From positions 744,001 through 808,000 of the forward strand of contig NZ_JANQBB010000002.1 of the NCBI RefSeq assembly GCF_024721975.1: a stretch of 64,000 nt of DNA. The letters run 5' to 3'. The stretch comes from Paenibacillus endoradicis. Lineage in GTDB: Bacteria; Bacillota; Bacilli; Paenibacillales; Paenibacillaceae. Made by a program: the position numbers and the translations under genes. Position 1 is the first letter of the stretch, and the number at the start of each line of letters is the position of its first letter. Under the pieces are notes generated by a model. It saw only the letters and a program-made list of their open reading frames with translations. It was not told the DNA's origin and did not search any database. Below, piece by piece: positions 55,326 to 63,437 of the stretch.

Positions 55326-55979
55326 TTAGCGATCCCAGACAAACCCTACTTCTTTAAGGAAAGCCTTCGCTAATACTAAGTGGCCCGCTGGAGTTGGATG
55401 AACTCGATCCCATGCGAGTGTTGCTGGATACAAATGCTGTAGAACCCCTTCGAAAGCTGCTTGAATATCAATAACCTGTAATTCAAGTTCAGCACCCAAT
55501 CGTTTTACAACAGCTCCATATTGATCCATCGTTGCACGCATCGCATCATTCACATTTGGTTCAATATAAAAAGGCGTCATAAGAACGATATTTGGCACTG
55601 ATTGTTTTGCTTCAGTAATGAGAGAGTGTAATGTTGCTTCATATTCATCAATATAGACATGATAATCTGTAATAAATGGTGCATCATATTGTCTCCATAC
55701 ATCATTAATACCGATCATGATAGCTAACCAGTCTGGTCTTTGCTGGATAACATCTTCTTGCCACCTTGCTTTCAAATCTCTAACGGTATTACCACTAGTT
55801 CCTTTGTTCACAACTCTTATCCCCAGCTCGGGATAAGTTGACTGAAGTAAGCCATTCACAAGTGATACATATCCTCGACCTAGTGCATCGAATAACCCTT
55901 CACCTTCGGGTTTTGAACGATCACAATCTGTAATGGAATCACCAATAAATAATAGTTTCTGCCCTTTTTCTAATATCAT
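55326..55979 (-). CDS. SGNH/GDSL-family esterase
   Basis: 217 residues, cytoplasmic. Block I FIGDSITD (catalytic Ser15), block II Gly in NKGTSGNT, block III GINDVW, and block V with Asp and His in DRVHPTPAGH. Rhamnogalacturonan-acetylesterase-like or lipase-like; removing acyl groups from sugars is likely but the substrate is unknown. Single gene with no clear partner, about 12 kb from the polysaccharide cluster. Confidence 0.87.
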   Translation of the reverse strand: MILEKGQKLLFIGDSITDCDRSKPEGEGLFDALGRGYVSLVNGLLQSTYPELGIRVVNKGTSGNTVRDLKARWQEDVIQQRPDWLAIMIGINDVWRQYDAPFITDYHVYIDEYEATLHSLITEAKQSVPNIVLMTPFYIEPNVNDAMRATMDQYGAVVKRLGAELELQVIDIQAAFEGVLQHLYPATLAWDRVHPTPAGHLVLAKAFLKEVGFVWDR

Positions 55980-56048
55980 AGTTTAATTCCCCCATATAGA
56001 TGATGGTATATCTATGATCTTACTATGGAATAGTGATATTTTATAGAG

Positions 56049-56124
56049 TTATTCACAAATAATTAAACGCTTTCAATATCCACAGCGACATAACTGCTTT
56101 TTTCAGTTGTACACATGTGGATAA
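56049..56124. other. Cluster of DnaA-box-like 9-mers
   Basis: TTATTCACA (56049-56057), ATATCCACA (56076-56084) and TGTGGATAA (56116-56124, perfect box on the minus strand) within 76 bp, in the intergenic gap between convergently spaced minus-strand genes. A further perfect box is at 55109-55117. No origin genes are near, so if real it would be a DnaA titration or regulatory cluster. Confidence 0.35.
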
Positions 56125-56184
56125 TGTTTTTTTGGCTTATTAAGAGGTGAATATGTGAGTAAGCTGTGGGTTACGGGGATAACA

Positions 56185-56237
56185 AAAGCCCGCATTGTGC
56201 ATATGTGATATTCATCCACATATGTACAGCAGGCTTT
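56185..56237 (-). terminator. Terminator of the marR-MFS unit
   Basis: Imperfect hairpin AAAGCC...CATATGTG / CACATATG...GGCTTT, about 50 nt past the MFS stop. Confidence 0.6.
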
Positions 56238-56287
56238 ATATCATAACACGATTATTTACAGCTTTAAAGCTAAAATTCCAATGATTT

Positions 56288-57475
56288 TTATCGTAATAAG
56301 ACTTTGTCTTTACGACCGTGTAAGATGTAATACACAGGTATACAAATAACAATAAGTACGGCCATAGATAAGAAGATTGCACGATAACCACTTGCAGGCA
56401 CGATGAAACCTAAAATGTACGGTCCCAAGCCAAGGCCAAGATCATACAAAATAAAATAAGTTGACGTAGCTAACCCTACGCGATGACTAGGTGTAACTTT
56501 TACCGCAACAGCTTGAGCAACGGAATTAAAATTACCATATCCAACTCCAATCAGTACAGCAGAAACTAGAAGTACCCACCCTACTGTTGCTTGGCTGAAT
56601 AAGATCATTCCGATTGCAAATAATACTAGACATGGATATACAATAATATTAGCACCACGAGCATCAAATATTTTACCTGTGATCGGTCTAGAGAAGATAA
56701 TGATAAGGGCATAAACTAAGAAAAAGTAACCCGATGCTTCTACCAAATTAATATCTTCCGCATAAAATGAAAGAAATGACATTACACCTGAATAAGAGAA
56801 ACCAACTAATAAAGCAACAAAGGAAATCGGAACTGCACGGATCTCAAGAAATTTTGATACAAAAGATGTGGATCCATGACTTGTTCCTTTTGTTAATTTA
56901 ATAACGGGTACCTCAAGTTTAGAGATCATAATAATGACTATTGAAATAACTGAAACGATAACATTAAGAGCAAACATCCAAGTAAATCCGCTATCTAACT
57001 TCAGTAACCAAATCCCAATCAATGGTCCAATAGCGGTAGCAAGAATTGCACTTAAACTATAATATCCAATCCCTTCACCTTTACGTGATTGAGGAACAAT
57101 TTGAGCAATTACTGTACCTGATGCTGTTCCTACTATACCAACTGCAATACCTTGTAGTAATCGTGTGATCATTAAGAAACCAATACCAATGTGAATAAAG
57201 TACAGACATGATGTAAAAAGAAATGTAATAATTCCTATCCACAATATTTTCTTTGAACCTAATGAGCTAATTAATCTACCCGAAAACAATCGACCAATCA
57301 ATGAGCCAATAATAAAAATACTAGATACTAAACCTGCTGTACTTGTTGAAGCATTGTATTCTGACTTTGCATAGGACGCGATTGTTACCATTAATAAATA
57401 AAACATCAATACAATCAGAAAATTGATTAATGATACAATCATGAACTGTTTCGTCCATAATTTCTCTTTCTCCAC
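56288..57475 (-). CDS. MFS transporter (drug-efflux type)
   Basis: 395 residues with about 12 membrane segments. Loop motif RLFSGRLISSLGSKK and the second-half RPITGKIFDARG. Probable proton-driven efflux, substrate unknown. Follows the MarR gene by 3 nt and is almost certainly under its control. Paralogous in outline to the MFS gene at 25957-27267. Confidence 0.85.
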   Translation of the reverse strand: MEKEKLWTKQFMIVSLINFLIVLMFYLLMVTIASYAKSEYNASTSTAGLVSSIFIIGSLIGRLFSGRLISSLGSKKILWIGIITFLFTSCLYFIHIGIGFLMITRLLQGIAVGIVGTASGTVIAQIVPQSRKGEGIGYYSLSAILATAIGPLIGIWLLKLDSGFTWMFALNVIVSVISIVIIMISKLEVPVIKLTKGTSHGSTSFVSKFLEIRAVPISFVALLVGFSYSGVMSFLSFYAEDINLVEASGYFFLVYALIIIFSRPITGKIFDARGANIIVYPCLVLFAIGMILFSQATVGWVLLVSAVLIGVGYGNFNSVAQAVAVKVTPSHRVGLATSTYFILYDLGLGLGPYILGFIVPASGYRAIFLSMAVLIVICIPVYYILHGRKDKVLLR

Positions 57476-57478
57476 TTC

Positions 57479-57898
57479 TTAACCCCTTCTCGTCATGTTT
57501 TTGTACATATTTTCAAGCACTTCTTGTAAAGCAATTTGTTGCTGTTCATCTATTCCTTCAAATACTTCTTCAAGATAGGGATGAATTTTATATTGAATTT
57601 TATCGTATTGCTCTTGCCCAAGCGGAGTAACTACCATTATTTTTTGACGCTTATCTACACCTGTTCTAATTTCAATTAGTTGGCGCTTAACAAGATTGTG
57701 AGCGACTGGAGTAATCGTTGGATTTTCCATTTGCCATTTCGTTGCTACATCAGAATATGTGGACTCCCCATTCTCTACAACATAGCGTAATAGTGCCCAT
57801 TGAAGTGCAGTAAAGTTATACGGAATTAACAATTCGGTCAGACCATTAATGTACAGACGAGAAACTAAACGAAGATTAGACATTAAACTTTGTTTCAA
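57479..57898 (-). CDS. MarR-family repressor
   Basis: 139 residues, winged HTH (YSDVATKWQMENPTITPVAH; wing TGVDKRQKIMVVTPLGQEQY). Starts at TTG 57898 with GGAGG 9 nt upstream; an ATG six codons in has no site. Regulates itself and the MFS gene through the palindrome just upstream. Confidence 0.87.
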   Translation of the reverse strand: MKQSLMSNLRLVSRLYINGLTELLIPYNFTALQWALLRYVVENGESTYSDVATKWQMENPTITPVAHNLVKRQLIEIRTGVDKRQKIMVVTPLGQEQYDKIQYKIHPYLEEVFEGIDEQQQIALQEVLENMYKNMTRRG

Positions 57899-57966
57899 AT
57901 GAATACACCTCCCTATAATTGCTTATTACTAACTTATGCTTTTCGTTGCGAATCATCTTTGTCTGC

Positions 57967-57997
57967 ATTATAGTTAGTTAGGCTAACTAACTATAAT
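57967..57997. promoter_or_regulatory. Perfect 31-bp MarR operator
   Basis: ATTATAGTTAGTTAG, one base, then CTAACTAACTATAAT: 15-bp perfect arms. About 70 bp upstream of the marR start. The core TTAGTTAGNCTAACTAA is typical for MarR dimers with AT-rich flanks. Confidence 0.8.
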
Positions 57998-58028
57998 ACT
58001 TTTTTGGATTTTTGTAAATGTTAATAAA

Positions 58029-58065
58029 AAAGCAATTGGATTTCATGATGAAATCCAATTGCTTT
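58029..58065 (-). terminator. Terminator of the carboxypeptidase gene
   Basis: 18-bp stem AAAGCAATTGGATTTCAT / ATGAAATCCAATTGCTTT, T-run on the minus strand (GCTTTTTTATT). About 22 nt past the stop at 58087. Confidence 0.9.
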
Positions 58066-58086
58066 GCTCGACTATCACTACCGTCA

Positions 58087-59454
58087 TTACTTCGCTTGTA
58101 TCCATACTTCTCCTAACCATGTGTTAACCTTTGACCAGTTCCCTGTTTGTGTAATTACTTTGATTTCTTGTGGAGATAAATACCCTTTTACTTTTGAATT
58201 TTCATAAGGAATAGCATGCATCGTAGTAGATTTAGAAATTTTTACTGTCTTTTCAGCAGTTTCGATCTCTGCATCCGCTACATAAATGTATTTTTCACCT
58301 AACCATGTATCAACACGATACCATTTATCCCAATGAGCAGAAGATTTAATGGTTGATGGTGAGATGGAAGCATAAGCAGAATCGCTTTTACTCATCGAAT
58401 GATATATTTTTGTTTTCTCTGTTAACGTAATTTCTAATTCTTCTTCTACTAATTCGCTTTGAACTTTATCTCTCCATAATGTATAAACATTTTCTGCCAA
58501 CCATATTGGAACTTCCTTATTACGTTTCCACTCTTCGGCAAATTGATTCAATTTTACTGGTCTTTCGCCACTGCTTATTGCTAGTTCGGGTGTATAAGCA
58601 GGACGTTTGAACGTTTGAATAAACCAATCTGAATATCCTCCTCCAGAAGGGTTAGCTGTCGGCGTCATTAATTTATATCCTGTCATTTGTGCTAATTGTC
58701 TAGCTAATTTTGTATCTCTAGCTATATTGCTCTCAGCATTATGAAAATTCCAGTAAATCACTTGTCCGGAAGAATGATATGACATCGTCATTTGTGGATC
58801 AATCTCGTATGTAAAAGTTATAATAGCTTGATTTTCTTTTGTTTGTAATGGTGCGCTTCCCTTATAATTAGCATAATTCGTTTTACCGGGATTAGATCTG
58901 ATATTCGCCCAATCTGCCGGGTATTGTCTATTGAGATCAATGCCTTTAGCGTTAGCTTTCCATCTCGAAAAGTCCGTTTTCCCATCATTCATCGCAAGTA
59001 TTGCGTTTCTATCTTCTTGCGGAAATGCGGATACACCTTGTTGAACAAGTGTAACTCCATCTGCATTTACCATAGGTACGAACCACAGCGTGACGTGATC
59101 AAGTAATGTATTTACTTTCTCTTCTGTCTCAGAACGTGTAAGCAAGTCTTGAATCTGATTCATAACAATAGCTGTTGTAAAATACTCTCTTGCATGATGT
59201 GATGCATTAATAAATGCTGTTGGCGTCCCTTTTCCAATTGATATTGCATAGATATCGCGATCATATTCCGTCTTTCCTATCGTTTTCAATTCAACAAGAT
59301 CGGGATAACTCTTCTCTAGTGCAATAAGATCTCTTTTCACCATCTCATAAGTATATTCTTTTTTTTGTTTTACAACATCCGCAGCATTTGCATGGTGAAA
59401 TGGCATTAGCATAGCTAGGATGATCAGACCAGCTACTATTGATTTAATCCTCAT
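58087..59454 (-). CDS. Secreted M14 zinc carboxypeptidase with SH3-like tail
   Basis: 455 residues. Signal peptide to about ANAA (25). M14 domain with zinc ligands His87/Glu90 (SHHAREY) and His227 (SYHSSG), DLNRQYP, and catalytic Glu290 in YTPELAI. After about 340, two SH3-like repeats with the theme W..V.TWLGE..I (about 375-400 and 430-455), likely cell-wall binding. Resembles gamma-D-glutamyl-meso-diaminopimelate peptidase-type enzymes, so peptidoglycan peptide cleavage is possible; specificity not proved. Confidence 0.87.
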   Translation of the reverse strand: MRIKSIVAGLIILAMLMPFHHANAADVVKQKKEYTYEMVKRDLIALEKSYPDLVELKTIGKTEYDRDIYAISIGKGTPTAFINASHHAREYFTTAIVMNQIQDLLTRSETEEKVNTLLDHVTLWFVPMVNADGVTLVQQGVSAFPQEDRNAILAMNDGKTDFSRWKANAKGIDLNRQYPADWANIRSNPGKTNYANYKGSAPLQTKENQAIITFTYEIDPQMTMSYHSSGQVIYWNFHNAESNIARDTKLARQLAQMTGYKLMTPTANPSGGGYSDWFIQTFKRPAYTPELAISSGERPVKLNQFAEEWKRNKEVPIWLAENVYTLWRDKVQSELVEEELEITLTEKTKIYHSMSKSDSAYASISPSTIKSSAHWDKWYRVDTWLGEKYIYVADAEIETAEKTVKISKSTTMHAIPYENSKVKGYLSPQEIKVITQTGNWSKVNTWLGEVWIQAK

Positions 59455-59713
59455 TACGTTCCTCCCAAGATGATGACAATTTGCAATCTATTATGACTAT
59501 AAATATAGTAAAACCTGATTAAAGGAAACATATTGATATTTTTACAACAATATATATAACTTACCTAAAAAATGCCTTCATATCAACTAGATTAATAGAA
59601 CTTTTATACTATATTTCATAACCATCGACATTAAACCTATTAATCCGACAATAAAATTGACTATTAAACTATCATATGTTAATTTATAGAAAAATGTCTA
59701 GGAGGTAATTCCC

Positions 59714-61006
59714 ATTAATTTTACTCATACAACGCTATCAAGGTCTATGCTACTCATGTTATCGGTACTAATTTTGCTAACATGCTCACTACCAAAGACC
59801 CATGCAGCAAGTTCATCCTACACAGATGTTAACAATCATTGGGCAAAAGAGGCTATCCAATGGGCGCAAGAAAACAATGTTACTACTGGATATTCTGACA
59901 ATACATTTCGTCCGAATAATAATGTAACTGAGGCAGAATTTGTTACAATGTTACTAAGAAGCTTCAATTATTCTTTGCCAACAACGGATAAAAGTCAGCA
60001 TTGGTCAGAAGCTTCGTATCAAGCAGTAAAAACATTGAATTATCCTGTTAACGGCAGCAAAAATATGGATAAGCGCAATAGTAGTATTAAACGTGGAACC
60101 GTTGCTGATATTATTGCAGGAGCTAACGGCGTTAACTATACCGGAGATTATTCTATTCAGTACTTACTCGTTAATGAATTTTCTAAAGGTAAATCTTCAA
60201 AAACAGTAAATGGATATCAAGGTTATGGCTTATTAACACGTGCAGAAGCCGTTCAATTTATTAAAAATCTACATGATAATGGGATGAAAGAGCTTAAGGC
60301 TCGTCCAGTTGAATTATCTGATATTAGTTTATTACCTGCTATCGATAAAGGTAAAACCTATATTATTGGCGATGAGCAAATTTCACTAGATTACGAGCCA
60401 GCAGAAGATCAAATCTATCATAACTATAAACTTTCAGAGTCTCATGCCAATGTTGAGTGGAGTATTATTGTAGCTGATGGAAATACTATTCCAACTTATT
60501 ATGCAGAAGAAGATGCCATTACCAAAGAGACCGTATATCAAAGCTTACAAATAGATAAAAAAACTGGCGTACTTAAAACAAGTTGGGCATTATGGATAGG
60601 AGATATTACCGTTGTAGCTACTTCAAAATCAACTGGTGAGGTCATTGCGACGAAGGATATTCATATAAGCTATAACAATATTAATGAGATTGTTGTCAGT
60701 AATGGTCTTATTGAGTTCCATTTAGTAGAAAATCTGAAATTTGATAGCTATGAATGGGAGAATAAAATCTATGAATACGCTACTAACTTAGATGAAGTTG
60801 AATTCTCTTACGAATTCCTTAATCATGACGAGCTTTATTATATTGACGTTACCAAACGTTATTACGATAAAGATAAGAAAGTCGTATACTTTGAATTCGA
60901 ACCTATCATCCAAACTTCTCAAGATCAGATCATCTTCATCTCTGCTGGATATGCAGAGAGTACGGTTATTTCTTATTTCCTATTAACGATTCCAGGAAAA
61001 GAGTAA
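59714..61006 (+). CDS. Secreted protein with N-terminal SLH repeats
   Basis: About 430 residues. One clear SLH motif (DVNNHWAKEAIQWAQENNVT), two degenerate ones to about 190, then an unassigned beta-rich region to the end. Attached to the cell wall by SLH; function unknown. The first ATG (59747) gives a signal peptide with no positive charge and lies 41 nt from the ribosome site. AGGAGG at 59700-59705 instead fits an in-frame ATT at 59714 (8-nt spacing), which adds 11 residues including an Arg before the hydrophobic core. An ATT start is therefore proposed. Plus-strand gene, divergent from the carboxypeptidase gene. Confidence 0.7.
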   Translation: MNFTHTTLSRSMLLMLSVLILLTCSLPKTHAASSSYTDVNNHWAKEAIQWAQENNVTTGYSDNTFRPNNNVTEAEFVTMLLRSFNYSLPTTDKSQHWSEASYQAVKTLNYPVNGSKNMDKRNSSIKRGTVADIIAGANGVNYTGDYSIQYLLVNEFSKGKSSKTVNGYQGYGLLTRAEAVQFIKNLHDNGMKELKARPVELSDISLLPAIDKGKTYIIGDEQISLDYEPAEDQIYHNYKLSESHANVEWSIIVADGNTIPTYYAEEDAITKETVYQSLQIDKKTGVLKTSWALWIGDITVVATSKSTGEVIATKDIHISYNNINEIVVSNGLIEFHLVENLKFDSYEWENKIYEYATNLDEVEFSYEFLNHDELYYIDVTKRYYDKDKKVVYFEFEPIIQTSQDQIIFISAGYAESTVISYFLLTIPGKE

Positions 61007-61061
61007 AACTAATAATTATTCGCATTCTGTTAATTAGCTAGTTCCCTACAATTATAAGCAC

Positions 61062-61107
61062 AATAGCCCCACTACTTATGCATTGCGCATTTCGTAGTGG
61101 GGCTATT
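61062..61107. terminator. Bidirectional terminator between convergent genes
   Basis: AATAGCCCCACTAC / GTAGTGGGGCTATT with T-runs on both sides, between the SLH gene and the oxidoreductase gene. Confidence 0.92.
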
Positions 61108-61125
61108 ATTTTCTTTGAATATTAA

Positions 61126-61758
61126 TTAATGAGGTCCAACAACGCTAAAGCGAGCTTTTACATGGTTAGCGTTATCGATTTCATCAACAATTGCAATCGC
61201 ATAATCACTGTAGCTAATATAGCTTTCTTGTTGATCGTTCAAAATTAACTGATCGCCACCAACTTTGTAAGTACCACTACGTTTTCCTTCTGGATCGAAG
61301 AAGCCACCAGGACTTAGGAATGTCCAGTTAATACTTGAAGCTTTCAAGTCCTCTAAGTTGCGTCCTTGATTACTTGCTGTTGCATAGAACATTTCAGGGA
61401 AATCAGCTGTATCCATTACTTTTGTTGTCAATTCAGGATCAACATACAAACTTCCTGCACCACCAACAACAATTAGACGAGTTGATACGCCTTGGAATAT
61501 ATCAATAAGATGTTGACCAAGCTCCACATGTAGCTGCTCGGAACCGAACGGAGCACCAAAAGCATTAACTACAACATCAAACCCTTTAATGTCTTCAGTC
61601 GTAAGTGCTTGAATATCCTTTTCAATAACGTTAACTTTACCATTACTTACTTTTGATGCATCACGCACGAACGCAGTAACTTCAAACCCACGATTCAATG
61701 CTTCCTCCACGATGTTAGACCCTGCTTTACCACTTGCTCCAATAACTGCAATTTTCAT
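61126..61758 (-). CDS. NAD(P)H-binding oxidoreductase (YwnB-like)
   Basis: 210 residues, atypical short-chain dehydrogenase. GASGKAGSNI (7-16) is the nucleotide-binding loop; DVVNAFGAP and FLSPGGFFDPEGKR fit the YwnB/NmrA-like group that binds NAD(P)H as sensor or reductase. GGAGGAAACAAA precedes the ATG. Downstream of, and with its own operator from, the Rrf2-type regulator (205-nt gap), as in B. subtilis ywnA-ywnB. Confidence 0.82.
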   Translation of the reverse strand: MKIAVIGASGKAGSNIVEEALNRGFEVTAFVRDASKVSNGKVNVIEKDIQALTTEDIKGFDVVVNAFGAPFGSEQLHVELGQHLIDIFQGVSTRLIVVGGAGSLYVDPELTTKVMDTADFPEMFYATASNQGRNLEDLKASSINWTFLSPGGFFDPEGKRSGTYKVGGDQLILNDQQESYISYSDYAIAIVDEIDNANHVKARFSVVGPH

Positions 61759-61910
61759 TTTGTTTCCTCCTAAGAATTTTTATGTTCTTCCTGTTGCAAC
61801 TTCTTGTTCATAAAAAGTTGCTTCGTAAGCATTACCTTTTTTATTGACTACTTGAGTTACATCTTGCAAATAAAAAATACTTCGAAAGCATGGTCCGATT
61901 GAAAAACAAA

Positions 61911-61929
61911 AGTAACTTTAATTGTTACA
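61911..61929. promoter_or_regulatory. Operator-like dyad before the ywnB-like gene
   Basis: GTAAC-N7-GTTAC (in AGTAACTTTAATTGTTACA). Reads TGTAAC...GTTAC on the minus strand and matches the site in front of the Rrf2 gene (62386-62404), so one regulator probably binds both. Confidence 0.5.
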
Positions 61930-61963
61930 TTAAAAGTTAGAAAAAAAGATCGTCCAGCTTTCA

Positions 61964-62371
61964 CTAGATTCGATCTGTTATCATGCCCAATGTCACTTGC
62001 GATAATTCATCCTCAAGCTTTTTTCCCAAACTTGCATAGACTTCACTCAAGCTACTCTCGATCTTACGTCCAACACGACAATCTATATTGGTATCCTTAT
62101 GAATGGCAAATAGCTCATGATCAGGTGTTACCGCATTATAAATTTCGTATAGCGTAATATCATTTACAGCTTTCGTTAGAGACATCCCTTTCGTTCCTCG
62201 ACCGGAACGCAATAGACCTGCCTTCTTAAGGGAGGATGTAATTCTCCTAATGACAACTGGATTCGTATTGACACTACCAGCAATCCATTCGGATGTCAGT
62301 AATTCCTTTTGCTCAGTAAGAGCAATGAGACTCATCACATGGATTGCGACAGACATACGATTGTTAACCAT
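61964..62371 (-). CDS. Rrf2-family regulator (YwnA-like)
   Basis: About 135 residues. Winged HTH (LTSEWIAGSVNTNPVVIRRI; GRGTKGMSL). It has a single Cys (NIDCRVG), so it cannot carry an Fe-S cluster like IscR but could sense thiol stress. ATG 62371 with GAGGTGA just upstream. Adjacent to the ywnB-like gene it likely represses. Confidence 0.83.
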   Translation of the reverse strand: MVNNRMSVAIHVMSLIALTEQKELLTSEWIAGSVNTNPVVIRRITSSLKKAGLLRSGRGTKGMSLTKAVNDITLYEIYNAVTPDHELFAIHKDTNIDCRVGRKIESSLSEVYASLGKKLEDELSQVTLGMITDRI

Positions 62372-62385
62372 TTGTCTCACCTCAA

Positions 62386-62404
62386 TGTAATTATTATAGT
62401 TACA
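62386..62404. promoter_or_regulatory. Rrf2 autoregulatory operator candidate
   Basis: TGTAATTATTATAGTTACA, a TGTAA-N9-TTACA dyad overlapping the region 15 nt before the Rrf2 start codon. Confidence 0.5.
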
Positions 62405-62541
62405 TTTAAACGGAATTGCAATAGCTACTTCTTCCTCATTATTTGGAAGCCATTATTAAAGCGTTACTCTTTTACTATAACTTTTAAATAGTGTAGCACA
62501 TAAAACGTCTAATATTAATAGCTAGTTTATTGCTTTAATAG

Positions 62542-63243
62542 CTATTGATACAGACTTCCGTTACTTAACTTCTGTAAACCTTCCATATCTATAATGACGA
62601 TTCCATTGTAGTGCTTCTGAATTAATTTTTGATCAACGAACTTTTTGATAACACGATTCAAATGTCGGTAGCTAGTTCCCAATAATTCTGCAATTTCAGT
62701 TAGCTTAGTCGTTTCTAATTCGCCGCGTTTAAATTTCAAATGTTCTGTATTTTGCGCGATAGAAATCAAATAGCTTGCAAAACGATTTTCTACTGAAGTA
62801 AGGACGTTCACACTTGCCGATAAGGAGATACTATTTAATTTATGTGAAACATGATCTAGTAAATATCTTAGAAATTGGGCATGCTTCAATTCATACTCTT
62901 GAAGTGCTCGATAAGGAATCGCAATAACCGTCGACGTATTAATTGCCTCTACAAACACTTTTGCTTGTTCACCATTAACAAGCTCCATATCACCAATTAA
63001 TGATATCGGTTGGCAAAAGCGCAAGAGCAATGTGCGTCCATTAGGCAAAGCTGTAGATATTTTCAATTTACCTTCTACTTGAATATATAAATGTTGCATT
63101 TGATCTCCATTTTCAACTAATAAATCGCCAGGCTGAAGTTGTCTCAAGCTCATCTGTGCAAAAGTTGTTTCATGAAATAGCTGCGCCATATCGTATTCGG
63201 TTAGCCATTCCTTAATCCGTAGTTGTTCTTGATCATGAGTCAT
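62542..63243 (-). CDS. Crp/Fnr-family regulator (YeiL-like)
   Basis: About 233 residues. cNMP-binding-type beta-barrel (LQPGDLLVENGDQMQHLYIQ) and C-terminal HTH (TKLTEIAELLGTSYRHLNRV). No iron-sulphur cysteine cluster, so probably not an O2-sensing Fnr; closest in layout to YeiL-type proteins. The start is ATG 63243 (GGAGG 8 nt upstream). Divergent from the MFS gene at 63438, with a palindrome between. Confidence 0.85.
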   Translation of the reverse strand: MTHDQEQLRIKEWLTEYDMAQLFHETTFAQMSLRQLQPGDLLVENGDQMQHLYIQVEGKLKISTALPNGRTLLLRFCQPISLIGDMELVNGEQAKVFVEAINTSTVIAIPYRALQEYELKHAQFLRYLLDHVSHKLNSISLSASVNVLTSVENRFASYLISIAQNTEHLKFKRGELETTKLTEIAELLGTSYRHLNRVIKKFVDQKLIQKHYNGIVIIDMEGLQKLSNGSLYQ

Positions 63244-63333
63244 ACGTATTACCTCCAAAAACTTTTCATTACTTTATAATCTATACAGTTTGCTCAACTT
63301 CAAAAAGGAAAATATAATTACCATTAACAAATT

Positions 63334-63347
63334 AGGACATATGTCCT
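63334..63347. promoter_or_regulatory. Palindrome between Crp/Fnr gene and MFS gene
   Basis: AGGACATATGTCCT, perfect 14-bp palindrome in the divergent intergenic region, about 38 bp upstream of a -10-like TATAAT of the MFS gene. Candidate binding site of the Crp/Fnr protein for joint control. Confidence 0.5.
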
Positions 63348-63437
63348 TTTGTGAGTTGAGGTTATTGCCTATAATATACAAGGAACATGAGAAGAACCTT
63401 AATTATAACAGTATCATGAAAAGGAATGAGTATTTAC

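Noticed and set aside
56041..56180. Chromosomal replication origin
   Set aside because: No dnaA, dnaN or DUE next to the DnaA-like boxes.
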